Shown here in pieces: positions 6,953 through 14,603 of a stretch of 25,094 nt of DNA. The translations under genes and the position numbers were made by a program. Each line of letters starts with the position of its first letter. Position 1 is the stretch's first letter. The notes below the pieces were generated by a model. It had not been told where the DNA came from. It saw nothing but the letters and a program-made list of their open reading frames with translations, and did not search any database. Source of the DNA: DASYDU01 sp036499445. Lineage in GTDB: Bacteria > Planctomycetota > Planctomycetia > Pirellulales > Lacipirellulaceae. Location: positions 1-25,094 of the forward strand of contig DASYDU010000338.1 in the NCBI GenBank assembly GCA_036499445.1. Reading direction: 5' to 3'.

Positions 6953-7693
6953 ATGGATTGGTTTATTACAAATTGGATGTTGGTATCGGGCCTGCTGCTT
7001 TCGGCGCTCGGCCTGTGGCTGCTCTTGCCGCGGGCCGGCGGGCGATTGACGCTGTTCGGCGCGGCGATCGCGCTCGTGGGATTGGTGCAGCTGGTATCGA
7101 CGCTGCATTCCGCGAATTGGACGGCGGGCGACTCCAAGCTGACCGAGACGATTCTGTTTTCGGTCTTTTCGCTGGTGGCGCTGGTGAGCGCGGTACTGAT
7201 GATCACGAACCGCAATCCCGTTTATGCCGCGTTATGGTTTGCGCTGGTGACGCTGAGCACTTGCGGGTTGTTTTTGTTGCAGTCGGCGCCGTTTTTGGCG
7301 GCCGCGACGATCATCGTCTACGCCGGCGCGATCGTGGTCACGTTCGTGTTCGTGATCATGCTCGCTCAGCAGAGCGGCTCGACGATTTGCGATCAACGCT
7401 CGCGGCAACCGCTGGCGGCGACGATCGCGTCGTTTGTGCTGTTGGGCGCGCTGTTGTCGACGATTCACACCTGGCAGGGACAGCAACTTGCGCATAAGAC
7501 GGAGCCGACGGTGACGGCCGCCAATCCGCTCAGCCGACTGGCGGCCGACGAGCCGATCGGCACGCTGCGCGGGCTAGGCCGCTCGCTGTTCGGCGATTAT
7601 CTGTTTGCCACGGAAATGGCAGGCACGCTGCTCTTGATTGCCTCGATCGGCGCTATTGCGATGGCGCCGCGGAGGGCCGAAGGCAGGCTATGA
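6953..7693 (+). CDS. nuoJ: NADH-quinone oxidoreductase subunit J
   Basis: NuoJ is a small membrane subunit of the complex I membrane arm, involved with NuoK in coupling quinone reduction to proton pumping. The 246-residue protein has about five hydrophobic segments, with NPVYAALWFALVTLSTCGLF and LAAATIIVYAGAIVVTFVFVIMLAQ matching the conserved TM2-TM3 region that holds the pi-bulge helix. The start is ATG 6953 (MDWFITNWML); an in-frame upstream GTG/ATG region from 6905 would add a G-rich-encoded basic peptide and is rejected. The short spacer before it (6909-6952) contains an imperfect tandem GGGGNCAG-like tract. Its stop overlaps the nuoK start (ATGA), indicating translational coupling. Confidence 0.94.
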   Translation: MDWFITNWMLVSGLLLSALGLWLLLPRAGGRLTLFGAAIALVGLVQLVSTLHSANWTAGDSKLTETILFSVFSLVALVSAVLMITNRNPVYAALWFALVTLSTCGLFLLQSAPFLAAATIIVYAGAIVVTFVFVIMLAQQSGSTICDQRSRQPLAATIASFVLLGALLSTIHTWQGQQLAHKTEPTVTAANPLSRLAADEPIGTLRGLGRSLFGDYLFATEMAGTLLLIASIGAIAMAPRRAEGRL

Positions 7694-8184
7694 CGGGCGA
7701 CGTCGAGCGATACTTGGCCGTCGGAGCAGCGCTCTTCACGCTGGGAGCGCTCGGCTTCCTCACGCGCCGCAATTTGATTTTGATGGTGCTCTCGGCTGAG
7801 TTGATGCTGCACGGTGTGTCGCTGACGCTGGTCACATTCGGGCGAATGCACCATAGCTTCGAAGGACAGGCGTTTACGATTTTTATTTTGACGGTGGCGG
7901 CTTGCGAGGCCGGTCTATCGCTGTCGCTGATTTTGGCGCTGTATCAGAAGTCGAAGTCGCTCGACGTCGAGCTGTGGAGCGAGTTGCGCGAGCCGGATTT
8001 GCCACCGCCGATGGCCGAGGAAGATCGGGAGGATCCATCGCCCGAAGAGCCTGCGATCATTCACTATCCACGTCTGACGCCGGCAGGAATTCAGCCCGGT
8101 CCGCGAGAGACCCGGTTCAGCGACGACGCCAACGGGGCAACCACGACCGTGCGCTCAAACGATCAACCGACAATTCATCATTAG
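7690..8184 (+). CDS. nuoK: NADH-quinone oxidoreductase subunit K with long C-terminal tail
   Basis: NuoK is a three-helix membrane subunit of complex I in the proton pathway next to NuoJ. The core (about residues 5-88) is canonical: E37 in LMVLSAELMLHGV and E73 in TVAACEAGLSLSLILALYQ correspond to the functionally important membrane glutamates E36 and E72 of E. coli. The protein is 164 residues, against the usual 100 or so. The extra 75 residues are hydrophilic, rich in Glu, Asp and Pro (DLPPPMAEEDREDPSPEEP) and end in a Thr/Asn/His-rich stretch. The start overlaps the nuoJ stop by ATGA and nuoL follows after 6 nt. Confidence 0.94.
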   Translation: MTGDVERYLAVGAALFTLGALGFLTRRNLILMVLSAELMLHGVSLTLVTFGRMHHSFEGQAFTIFILTVAACEAGLSLSLILALYQKSKSLDVELWSELREPDLPPPMAEEDREDPSPEEPAIIHYPRLTPAGIQPGPRETRFSDDANGATTTVRSNDQPTIHH

Positions 8185-8190
8185 CAGTTC

Positions 8191-10152
8191 ATGAGCGAGT
8201 ACACGCAACAGATTTTGTGGCTGATTCCGGGCGCGCCGCTGGCGGCGGCGATCTTGACGGCGCTTTTGGGGCCGAAGCTGCTGCGCGAGAAAAGTCATTG
8301 GCCCTGCTGGCTGGCGCTTGCGGTGTCGGCAATCTGTTCGCTGATTCTTTTGACGCAGCTATTGCCACAAGGATTTGGCAGCTCACCTGCTGCGCCGGCG
8401 GTTGCCGTCGGATATCAGTGGATCGATATCGGCGGGATGAATGTCCGCGTCGATCTCGCGGCCGACGCGATGACCGCGCTGATGCTCGCGATGGTCACCT
8501 GCGTGAGCTTGCTCGTAGCGGTGTTTGGCGCGGGTTACATGCACGGCGACGGCGGCTACGCGCGGTTTTTTGCCGAGGTTTCACTGTTTGTTTTTTCGAT
8601 GTGCATGTTGGTGCTGGCGGCAAATTTTCTGTTGATGTTCGTCTTCTGGGAGGGAGTCGGGCTCTGCAGCTATTTGCTGATCGGCTTCTGGTTTCGAAAG
8701 CCGAGCGCCGCGGCTGCAGCCACCAAGGCGTTTGTGGTCAACCGAATCGGCGATTTCGGTTTTATCTTGGGCGTGCTCTTGATTTGGAAAACATTTGGAT
8801 CGCTGAATTTTGCGGACGTATTGGGCCGGCCCGATGTATTGGCGTCGATCGCACCGGCGCGCATCACGCTGATTTGCTTGCTTTTGTTTCTGGGAGCGGT
8901 GGGGAAATCGGCGCAATTCCCGCTGCATGTTTGGTTGCCGGACGCAATGGAAGGCCCGACGCCAGTGAGCGCGCTGATTCACGCGGCGACGATGGTGACG
9001 GCCGGCGTGTATTTGGTGGCGCGATGCACGCCGCTTTTCGCCTTATCACCGACGGCGCAGATGGTCGTTTCCGGAATTGGCGCCATCACCGCGATGTTGG
9101 CGGCGATCATCGCGCTCACACAGAACGATTTGAAGCGAGTGCTGGCGTATTCGACGGTGAGCCAGTTGGCTTATATGTTCATGGCCTTGGGCGCGGGAGC
9201 GGCAGGCGCGGCGGTTACCACCGCTGCCGTGACGGCTGGCATGTTGCATTTGTTCACGCACGCGTTTTTCAAGGCGCTGCTTTTTTTGGCGGCGGGCAGC
9301 GTGATGCACTCGATGGGCGACGTGATCGACATGCGACGGTTCGGCGGATTGCGGAAAGCGCTGCCGATCACGCACTGGACTTTTTTATGCGGCGCGGTAG
9401 CGCTCGCCGGCGTGCCATTGTTCTCCGGATTTTGGAGCAAGGACGGCATTTTGGGCGTGCTTGCCGAGGCGGCCGGACCCGAGTCGCCGCATGCGTCGTT
9501 CTTCGGATGGGTGCGGTTGGCGGCGACGGTGGCAGCGCTCTTGACCGCTTTCTATACCTTCCGCGCGTACTTTATGACTTTCTGGGGTGAGGAGCGATTC
9601 CCGGAGGAAGCGGGCCACCACCCACACGATGCGCCGCCAGTAATGGCGTGGCCGCTCGCGATCTTGGCAGTCTGCGCGCTTGGCATCGGCGCAGTGGTTG
9701 GGCCGACGCATCTATATGCCGATTACCTGGGCCATGCGGCCGGGCTGCCCGCCGCGGCGCCGGAAGCGATGAATCTGAATTTGATGCTGCTGAGCGCCGT
9801 GCTCGCGGCGGCCGGGATCGCGCTGGCCTGGTGGTTCTACGTGCAATCGCCGGAAATTCCCGCGAAGCTCGCCGACGGTTTGCGTCCGCTTTATGCACTG
9901 TCGCTCAATAAGTTTTATCTCGACGAGATCTATATTTGGATCGTGGTAGCTCCGGCTCGCGGGCTGGCGTGGCTGGCGTACGCGATCGACCGCACAATAA
10001 TTGACCCCTTGGTGGACGCGATCGGCATGGTGCCGACGGTGCTGAGCCGAATACCGGTGTCGCTGCAGAACGGTTTGGTATCCTCGTATGCGCTCGTGAT
10101 GCTGTCAGGCGTGATTGTGTGCGTGCTGGTTGCGCTGGGATTATTGTCGTAA
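8191..10152 (+). CDS. nuoL: NADH-quinone oxidoreductase subunit L (antiporter-like)
   Basis: This is the distal proton-pumping subunit with the Mrp-antiporter fold and long lateral helix. The 653-residue protein has the family motifs FWEGVGLCSYLLIGFW with E154, the conserved TM5 glutamate, and GAVGKSAQFPLHVWLPDAME with K239, the TM7 lysine. GPTPVSALIHAATMVTAGVY and NDLKRVLAYSTVSQLAYMF follow, then GMLHLFTHAFFKALLFLAAG. The C-terminal part ends in a hydrophobic anchor (GVIVCVLVALGLL). The gene follows nuoK by 6 nt. A 562-residue reading frame in another + frame (7902-9590) is an Arg/Gly-rich shadow. Confidence 0.96.
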   Translation: MSEYTQQILWLIPGAPLAAAILTALLGPKLLREKSHWPCWLALAVSAICSLILLTQLLPQGFGSSPAAPAVAVGYQWIDIGGMNVRVDLAADAMTALMLAMVTCVSLLVAVFGAGYMHGDGGYARFFAEVSLFVFSMCMLVLAANFLLMFVFWEGVGLCSYLLIGFWFRKPSAAAAATKAFVVNRIGDFGFILGVLLIWKTFGSLNFADVLGRPDVLASIAPARITLICLLLFLGAVGKSAQFPLHVWLPDAMEGPTPVSALIHAATMVTAGVYLVARCTPLFALSPTAQMVVSGIGAITAMLAAIIALTQNDLKRVLAYSTVSQLAYMFMALGAGAAGAAVTTAAVTAGMLHLFTHAFFKALLFLAAGSVMHSMGDVIDMRRFGGLRKALPITHWTFLCGAVALAGVPLFSGFWSKDGILGVLAEAAGPESPHASFFGWVRLAATVAALLTAFYTFRAYFMTFWGEERFPEEAGHHPHDAPPVMAWPLAILAVCALGIGAVVGPTHLYADYLGHAAGLPAAAPEAMNLNLMLLSAVLAAAGIALAWWFYVQSPEIPAKLADGLRPLYALSLNKFYLDEIYIWIVVAPARGLAWLAYAIDRTIIDPLVDAIGMVPTVLSRIPVSLQNGLVSSYALVMLSGVIVCVLVALGLLS

Positions 10153-10204
10153 GCGAAAAGGTGGCGGGCAATACAATTTGCCCGGACAGTTGAAGAGTCA
10201 TTGC

Positions 10205-11830
10205 ATGAATCTGCTACTACTACTTTCATTGGCGATTCCATTGGCCGGAGCTGTGCTGCTCAAGGTCTTTCGGGCCACCATGGCGCAGGCTTCGCCGCGG
10301 TGGATCGCGCTCGTGGCGACTCTGGTCACGTTGCTCGTGTCGCTGAACATGGCGCACGAGTTCACTTTGCTGCCAGAGCAAGCGGTCAACGCATCGCGAC
10401 CGGTCGAGCCGCGATACGAAATGCGCTATCACTGGCTGACAGTTCCCGCCGCCAGTGTCGCCGGGGCCGGAAGCCAAGGCTTCCAGATGGAATTTCGACT
10501 CGGGCTCGACGGCATCAGCCTGACACTGATCGTGCTCACCACCGTGCTCACCGTGTCTTGCGTGTTGATTTCGTGGGAGGCGATCAAGGAACAAGAGGCA
10601 GAGTTTTACATCACGTTGCTGTTCCTCGAAACGGGGCTAATTGGTGTATTCTGCGCGTTCGACTTGGTGATGTTTTATGTGGCGTTCGAGTTCACACTGA
10701 TTCCGCTGTTCTTCATGATCGGCGAATGGGGCGGTCCGCAGCGGCGCTATGCCGCGATCAAGTTCTTTTTGTACACGCTCACTGGCAGTCTGGTCACGCT
10801 GGTGGCCGTGGTGGCACTCGTGATGCACGCGTCGGCAGGCGGTTTGGTGAACCCCACCTCGATTCCGGACCTGGCCGAGTGGCTCAAGGCGCATCCGCTG
10901 GATCACCATTTACAAGTGGCGCTTTTTCTGGCGATGGCAACGGGCTTCATGGTCAAGGTGCCGGTAATTCCGCTCCATACGTGGCTGCCGCTGGCACACA
11001 CCGAAGCGCCGACGGCCGGTAGCGTGCTGCTCGCAGGGGTGTTGTTAAAGCTGGGCACGTACGGATTTTTGCGGCTCTGCCTGCCGTTTTTTCCGGATGC
11101 GTGCGCGACGGTCGGAGTGCCGCTGTTCGGCACACTGGCGGTGGTGGGGATCATCTATGGTTCGCTGTGCGCGTTGGCGCAGCGCGATGTCAAGAAGCTG
11201 GTGGCCTACAGCAGCGTGGCTCATCTCGGATTCTGCCTGTTGGGACTCTTTGCGCTCAATTCGGCCGGCATCGCAGGCGGTGTGATGCAAATGATCAACC
11301 ACGGTCTATCGACCGGCGGCTTGTTCCTTTTAGTCGGCATGATTTACGAACGGTATCACACGAGGCAGCTCGACGATTTGCACGGGTTGGCGTCGCGGTT
11401 GCCGCTGTTGGCGTGCGCGATGGTGTTCATTTCGATGGCTAGCATCGGCCTGCCGGGGCTCAACGGTTTCATCGGAGAAATCCTATCGCTGGGCGGGATG
11501 TTCCAGCGGCACCCCATTTACGCTGCAATCGGCGCATTGGGCTTGGTATTGGGCGCGTGGTACTTGCTGTCGATGTTGCAAACCGTGCTTTTCGGGCCGT
11601 TCGTCGAACCGCATCACGGCGAAGCCAATGTCGGCGATTTGAATCTGCGCGAAGCGCTCGCGCTGGCACCGATATTTGTGCTTTGCTTATGGATCGGCGT
11701 TCGGCCCCAGCCGCTCTTGGACACGATCAAACCAGATGTGGATCGGGTGGCGGCGCTATATGAAAACGCTGGCGACGAATGGGCAGCGCGGCCGCCGGTA
11801 GCAAAAGAAACTCCCCTGGCTCAGGAGTGA
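10205..11830 (+). CDS. nuoM: NADH-quinone oxidoreductase subunit M (antiporter-like)
   Basis: NuoM is the middle proton-pumping subunit of the membrane arm. The protein has 541 residues. E162 in VMFYVAFEFTLIPLFFMIG and K251 in GFMVKVPVIPLHTWLP match the essential TM5 Glu and TM7 Lys of the family. HTEAPTAGSVLLAGVLLKLGTYG and DVKKLVAYSSVAHLGF are also typical, as is GFIGEI near the C-terminal half. The ATG at 10205 (MNLLLLLSLAIPLAG) is chosen; the frame is open further upstream but that part encodes a non-conserved basic peptide overlapping the end of nuoL. Spacer to nuoL 52 nt, to nuoN 33 nt. Confidence 0.96.
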   Translation: MNLLLLLSLAIPLAGAVLLKVFRATMAQASPRWIALVATLVTLLVSLNMAHEFTLLPEQAVNASRPVEPRYEMRYHWLTVPAASVAGAGSQGFQMEFRLGLDGISLTLIVLTTVLTVSCVLISWEAIKEQEAEFYITLLFLETGLIGVFCAFDLVMFYVAFEFTLIPLFFMIGEWGGPQRRYAAIKFFLYTLTGSLVTLVAVVALVMHASAGGLVNPTSIPDLAEWLKAHPLDHHLQVALFLAMATGFMVKVPVIPLHTWLPLAHTEAPTAGSVLLAGVLLKLGTYGFLRLCLPFFPDACATVGVPLFGTLAVVGIIYGSLCALAQRDVKKLVAYSSVAHLGFCLLGLFALNSAGIAGGVMQMINHGLSTGGLFLLVGMIYERYHTRQLDDLHGLASRLPLLACAMVFISMASIGLPGLNGFIGEILSLGGMFQRHPIYAAIGALGLVLGAWYLLSMLQTVLFGPFVEPHHGEANVGDLNLREALALAPIFVLCLWIGVRPQPLLDTIKPDVDRVAALYENAGDEWAARPPVAKETPLAQE

Positions 11831-11863
11831 GCGGGTGACAGCGGCGGGCGACGGAACTTTACC

Positions 11864-13366
11864 ATGAATATCGCGATCGAACAAATCAATCACGCCGCGT
11901 CCTTAATCGCGCCGGAGATCGCGCTGTTGGCGACGGTGTGCGTGATGTTTTTAGTCGGTCCGTTTCTGGTGAGCGAAACGGGCGCGGCATCCAACGGCGT
12001 GCGCCAACGCTGGGGCAGCTTGGCACTACTGGCAATCGGCGTGGCTGGAATGATTTGGTATAACAGCGTGCCTCAGGAAGTCACAATGGGGCCATTTCGC
12101 GCCGACGCGCTGCTGTGGTACACCCGCGGATTGACGCTTTCGCTGGGCGCGGTGCTGGTGCTCGTGATGTGGAATCAGACGAGTGACAGCCATGCGGCCG
12201 AGGCGTACGCCTGCCTGTTATCGATCATCGCGGGTGCGAATTTGGTCGCAGCGGCCAATGATTTAGTCGGCGTGTTTCTGGGCCTCGAGCTGGTCAGCAT
12301 TCCAACGTATGTTCTTTTGTATTTGCTCCGCGGCGGCCGCGCGACGCGCGAGGCCACAGTCAAGTACTTCCTGCTCAGTGTCTTTTCGTCGGCGCTTGTG
12401 CTTTACGGCATGAGCTGGCTCTACGGAGCGATCGGAACGACCAATTTGGCCGGGATCGCCGATGCTCTGCGGGCGAATAAGTCCACCACAGAGCCGCTGA
12501 CATTGCGATTGGCGCTGGCATTGCTGGTGGCTGGGCTCGGCTTTCGAATCACGGCGGTGCCGTTTCATTTTTACGCGCCCGATGTATTCGAAGGAGTCGC
12601 CCAGGCAAACGCGGCGATGCTTTCGTTTGTACCGAAGGTGGTCGGCTTCGTGGCGCTCGTGCGACTGCTGCCGCTGACCGGCGCCACGCTTAGTCCGGGT
12701 CTCTGGTTGCCGAGCGAATCGGCGCAAATGCTGCTCGCGATTCTGTCGGTCGTGACAATGTTCATCGGCAACCTGCTCGCTCTGCGGCAAAAGAACCTAC
12801 AGCGGCTCCTCGCCTATTCAAGCGTTGCCAATGCGGGCTACATGTTAGTCGGACTGGCGGCGGGAAACGTCGGGACCGTGGGGGGCACAAGTGCCATGCT
12901 GTTTTACCTGGCTTGCTACGGATTCATGACGCTCGGTGTGTTCGCGCTGTTGCGCGGCGCCGGAGCGGAGCATCCAGTGGTGACTCGCGACGACTTGCGC
13001 GGATTGAGCCGAGTGCAGCCGGTGAACGCGCTGCTCTTGACCGTATGTCTACTGAGCCTGATTGGTTTGCCGCCGACCGCGGGTTTCTGGGGCAAACTGA
13101 ACCTCTTTTTTGCCGCCTGGACCGAAGGAACCCACACCGGGCACTGGCTGGCGGCATTGCTGGCGCTGAATGCGGCGATCGCCGCCTGGTACTACCTGCG
13201 GCTGATCGCGCTGATGTTTCTTGAGACCGACCCCGACGCCGAAAAACGCCGCAACAAGAAAGAGCTCGTAGCTTGGTTGGCAGGCGTATTTTGCACGGCG
13301 GCCACAGTAGCGATTTTCTTTTCGCCGCAATGGCTCTGGGACGTGGTGGTGCGAGCCACGAGTTAA
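11864..13366 (+). CDS. nuoN: NADH-quinone oxidoreductase subunit N (antiporter-like)
   Basis: NuoN is the proximal antiporter-like proton-pumping subunit and the last gene of the operon here. The 500-residue protein carries E142 in FLGLELVSIPTYVLLYL (TM5 glutamate) and GKLNLF in the later broken helix. In the TM7 motif, normally GF(K)xxxxPFHxWxPDVYxG, this protein reads GLGFRITAVPFHFYAPDVFEG, so R228 (codon 12545-12547) replaces the usual lysine. Other hallmarks are NLLALRQKNLQRLLAYSSVANAGYMLVG and GLPPTAGFWGK. It converges on the minus-strand glnB-like gene, 107 nt between stops. Confidence 0.95.
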   Translation: MNIAIEQINHAASLIAPEIALLATVCVMFLVGPFLVSETGAASNGVRQRWGSLALLAIGVAGMIWYNSVPQEVTMGPFRADALLWYTRGLTLSLGAVLVLVMWNQTSDSHAAEAYACLLSIIAGANLVAAANDLVGVFLGLELVSIPTYVLLYLLRGGRATREATVKYFLLSVFSSALVLYGMSWLYGAIGTTNLAGIADALRANKSTTEPLTLRLALALLVAGLGFRITAVPFHFYAPDVFEGVAQANAAMLSFVPKVVGFVALVRLLPLTGATLSPGLWLPSESAQMLLAILSVVTMFIGNLLALRQKNLQRLLAYSSVANAGYMLVGLAAGNVGTVGGTSAMLFYLACYGFMTLGVFALLRGAGAEHPVVTRDDLRGLSRVQPVNALLLTVCLLSLIGLPPTAGFWGKLNLFFAAWTEGTHTGHWLAALLALNAAIAAWYYLRLIALMFLETDPDAEKRRNKKELVAWLAGVFCTAATVAIFFSPQWLWDVVVRATS

Positions 13367-13416
13367 ATCGAGTCCGACACGATCCGCCAACCGCACGCCG
13401 CTTGGTTATGAAAGAT

Positions 13417-13450
13417 CCTTGGCGTGGCCGGACAGCCGATCGGGCCAAGG
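13417..13450. terminator. Possible bidirectional terminator hairpin between nuoN and glnB
   Basis: CCTTGGC (13417-13423) and GCCAAGG (13444-13450) form a perfect 7-bp stem with a GC-rich 20-nt loop that can pair further (GGCCG with CGATCGG, imperfectly). It lies in the 107-nt gap between two converging genes, where a shared terminator is expected. There is no T-run after the stem on either strand, so it would not be a classical intrinsic terminator. Confidence 0.35.
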
Positions 13451-13473
13451 GTTCCTCGTGGCGGCGCTGAGGA

Positions 13474-13896
13474 TTACACAGGTTGATGACAGGCGGGCGC
13501 AACGTTTGTTGCCGTCACTGGCGCGGTGGCGTGGATCGCCGGTTCGCGACGGGTGCCGACTTCGAGCGCCTCGTCTGTTTCGCCGGTGCGGATGTGCGTG
13601 ACGCTTTCGACTTCGCTTACCAAGATTCGCCCGTCGCCAATTTCGCCTGTGTGCGCGGCCTGGAAAATGGCGTCTACGACGCGCTCGGCGAGCGGATCGT
13701 CAACGACAATTTCGAGTTTCAGGCGCGGGATGAAGTCGATGCGGCGCGTCACGCCGCGATACATTGTCGTGCAGCCGGCCTGCGCGCCGAGTCCGCGGAC
13801 TTGGCTGACAGTCATGCCGTGGACGCCGTTTCGTTGCAGGTCCAGTGTCACGCTTTCCAACTTCGATTCGCGAATGATTGCTTCAATCTTCTTCAT
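13474..13896 (-). CDS. glnB: PII-family nitrogen signal protein lacking the T-loop tyrosine
   Basis: PII proteins are trimeric sensors of ATP/ADP and 2-oxoglutarate that regulate nitrogen enzymes, transporters and other targets. Residues 1-111 align without gaps to E. coli GlnB: MKKIEAIIR, GMTVSQVRG, Q39, LKLEIVV (59-65), TGEIGDGRI (83-91) and HIRTGE (101-106). The T-loop reads CTTMYRGVTRRIDF, so Y46 is kept but position 51, the uridylylated tyrosine, is Arg, and the Ser49 phosphorylation position of cyanobacterial PII is Val. K58 and K90 are conservative Arg. A 29-residue Ala/Thr/Pro-rich tail follows the usual end. GAGGG sits 8 nt before the ATG. It lies 45 nt downstream of a small membrane-protein gene on the same strand. 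GlnB versus GlnK subtype cannot be decided. Confidence 0.9.
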   Translation of the reverse strand: MKKIEAIIRESKLESVTLDLQRNGVHGMTVSQVRGLGAQAGCTTMYRGVTRRIDFIPRLKLEIVVDDPLAERVVDAIFQAAHTGEIGDGRILVSEVESVTHIRTGETDEALEVGTRREPAIHATAPVTATNVAPACHQPV

Positions 13897-13941
13897 GGTC
13901 GTAGCCCTCGGGGTGATCGGTCAGCATTTTCAACAACCAAA

Positions 13942-14154
13942 TTACGATGCTCGCCGCGCTCCGGGAACGATGGAGCGCGGCGAGTTTTTCCTAAATATCT
14001 TGAGAATTCGCGGCCGTGCGGAAGCCGGCATTGGCAGCTGATTGGGTGCTCGGCGAGGCGGCTTGTCGCCGAGCAGCCAGTCGCTTAGTGCGAGCAGCAG
14101 CCAGGCAAACGAGCCAAAGCCAAGTGATGTTGCAAAGATGAGAAGTTGGTTCAT
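13942..14154 (-). CDS. Small single-pass membrane protein, 70 aa, upstream of glnB
   Basis: I do not recognise this family. ATG at 14154 is chosen over longer options because GGAGG lies 5 nt upstream of it. Residues 4-27 (LLIFATSLGFGSFAWLLLALSDWL) form one hydrophobic helix; the rest is basic and proline-rich (GDKPPRRAPNQ, then RPRILKIFRKNSPRS), predicting a cytoplasmic tail by the positive-inside rule. It lies 45 nt upstream of the PII gene on the same strand, so the two are probably cotranscribed, and PII proteins often act on membrane partners. That link is inference. A 9-bp hairpin lies within the coding region. The protein is too small to rule out chance fully, but the ribosome binding site and helix support it. 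Confidence 0.55.
   Translation of the reverse strand: MNQLLIFATSLGFGSFAWLLLALSDWLLGDKPPRRAPNQLPMPASARPRILKIFRKNSPRSIVPGARRAS
14048..14074. other. Perfect 9-bp inverted repeat inside the small membrane-protein gene
   Basis: GCTCGGCGA (14048-14056) and TCGCCGAGC (14066-14074) are exact reverse complements around a 9-nt loop. On the minus-strand transcript this makes a GC-rich hairpin about 80 nt into the 70-residue gene and 150 nt upstream of glnB. The flanking TGGGTGCTCGGCGAG (14043-14057) recurs exactly at 18347-18361 beside the repeat there, which suggests a repeat relic rather than pure coding sequence. Confidence 0.5.
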
Positions 14155-14222
14155 GGCGTCCTCCATTCGTGAAGTATGACGCGGGAGAGTTGAGTGCCGG
14201 CTCCGTTGATCCCTTCGACTCA

Positions 14223-14267
14223 ATTCTAGAAAGGTCGAGATCAAGATTGCGTCAAACTTGAGACGCA
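14223..14267 (-). promoter_or_regulatory. Inverted repeat and possible promoter upstream of the membrane protein-glnB pair
   Basis: TGCGTC (14248-14253) and GACGCA (14262-14267) form a perfect 6-bp dyad with an 8-nt centre, about 95 nt upstream of the 70-residue gene. Read on the minus strand, one arm overlaps TTGACG, a -35-like hexamer, and TAGAAT (-10-like) follows 21 nt later, longer than ideal spacing. A repressor or activator site is plausible. It does not match the NtrC consensus TGCACC-N5-GGTGCA. Confidence 0.3.
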
Positions 14268-14603
14268 TGTTGTTAAGAACGCGCTAAGGCGGATGTTGAG
14301 AAATGGTGCGGCTACGAGCGGATGAAGTGCTACTGAAAACCGCGCCGAAGCCACCGATGGTTCCGTGGGCTCGCGTCGCCATCGATGAACTGATTAATCC
14401 GGCCGGCTGCGCAGTGATCTTGGTCCCTGCGGGGTTTGCGGCGAAGTGCTGGCGGACGACAAATAGGGGTTCTTTGCCGACTGTCGCAATAACTTGATTT
14501 TTTGCCGCGTATCGGGTCTCATTTGGTCTTGCCGTTCGGCCCGGACGATTCGGCGAGTTATGGCAGACGGCTCGCATCTTTTCCGTATTGGGGGGAAATA
14601 CCC
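14268..14603. other. Non-coding interval with no supported gene
   Basis: This 336-nt stretch separates the divergent glnB-side pair from the PEP-CTERM gene. Short open frames on both strands (14303-14497 and 14284-14577) have no recognisable motif, no ribosome binding site and low-complexity composition, so I do not call them. GCTGGCGGACGA (14448-14459) matches, in inverted orientation, 12 bases of the right arm of the repeat at 16574-16653, so a degenerate repeat fragment may be present. GGGGGGA at 14590-14596 is the ribosome binding site of the next gene. No convincing promoter was found. Confidence 0.4.

Noticed and set aside
7902..9590. A 562-residue open frame on the + strand overlapping nuoK and nuoL in another frame
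   Set aside because: Composition is Arg/Gly/Ala low-complexity and it overlaps conserved NuoL motifs throughout.
14284..14577. Short frames on both strands in the glnB to PEP-CTERM gap
   Set aside because: No ribosome binding site, no motif, and mutually overlapping; insufficient to call a gene.
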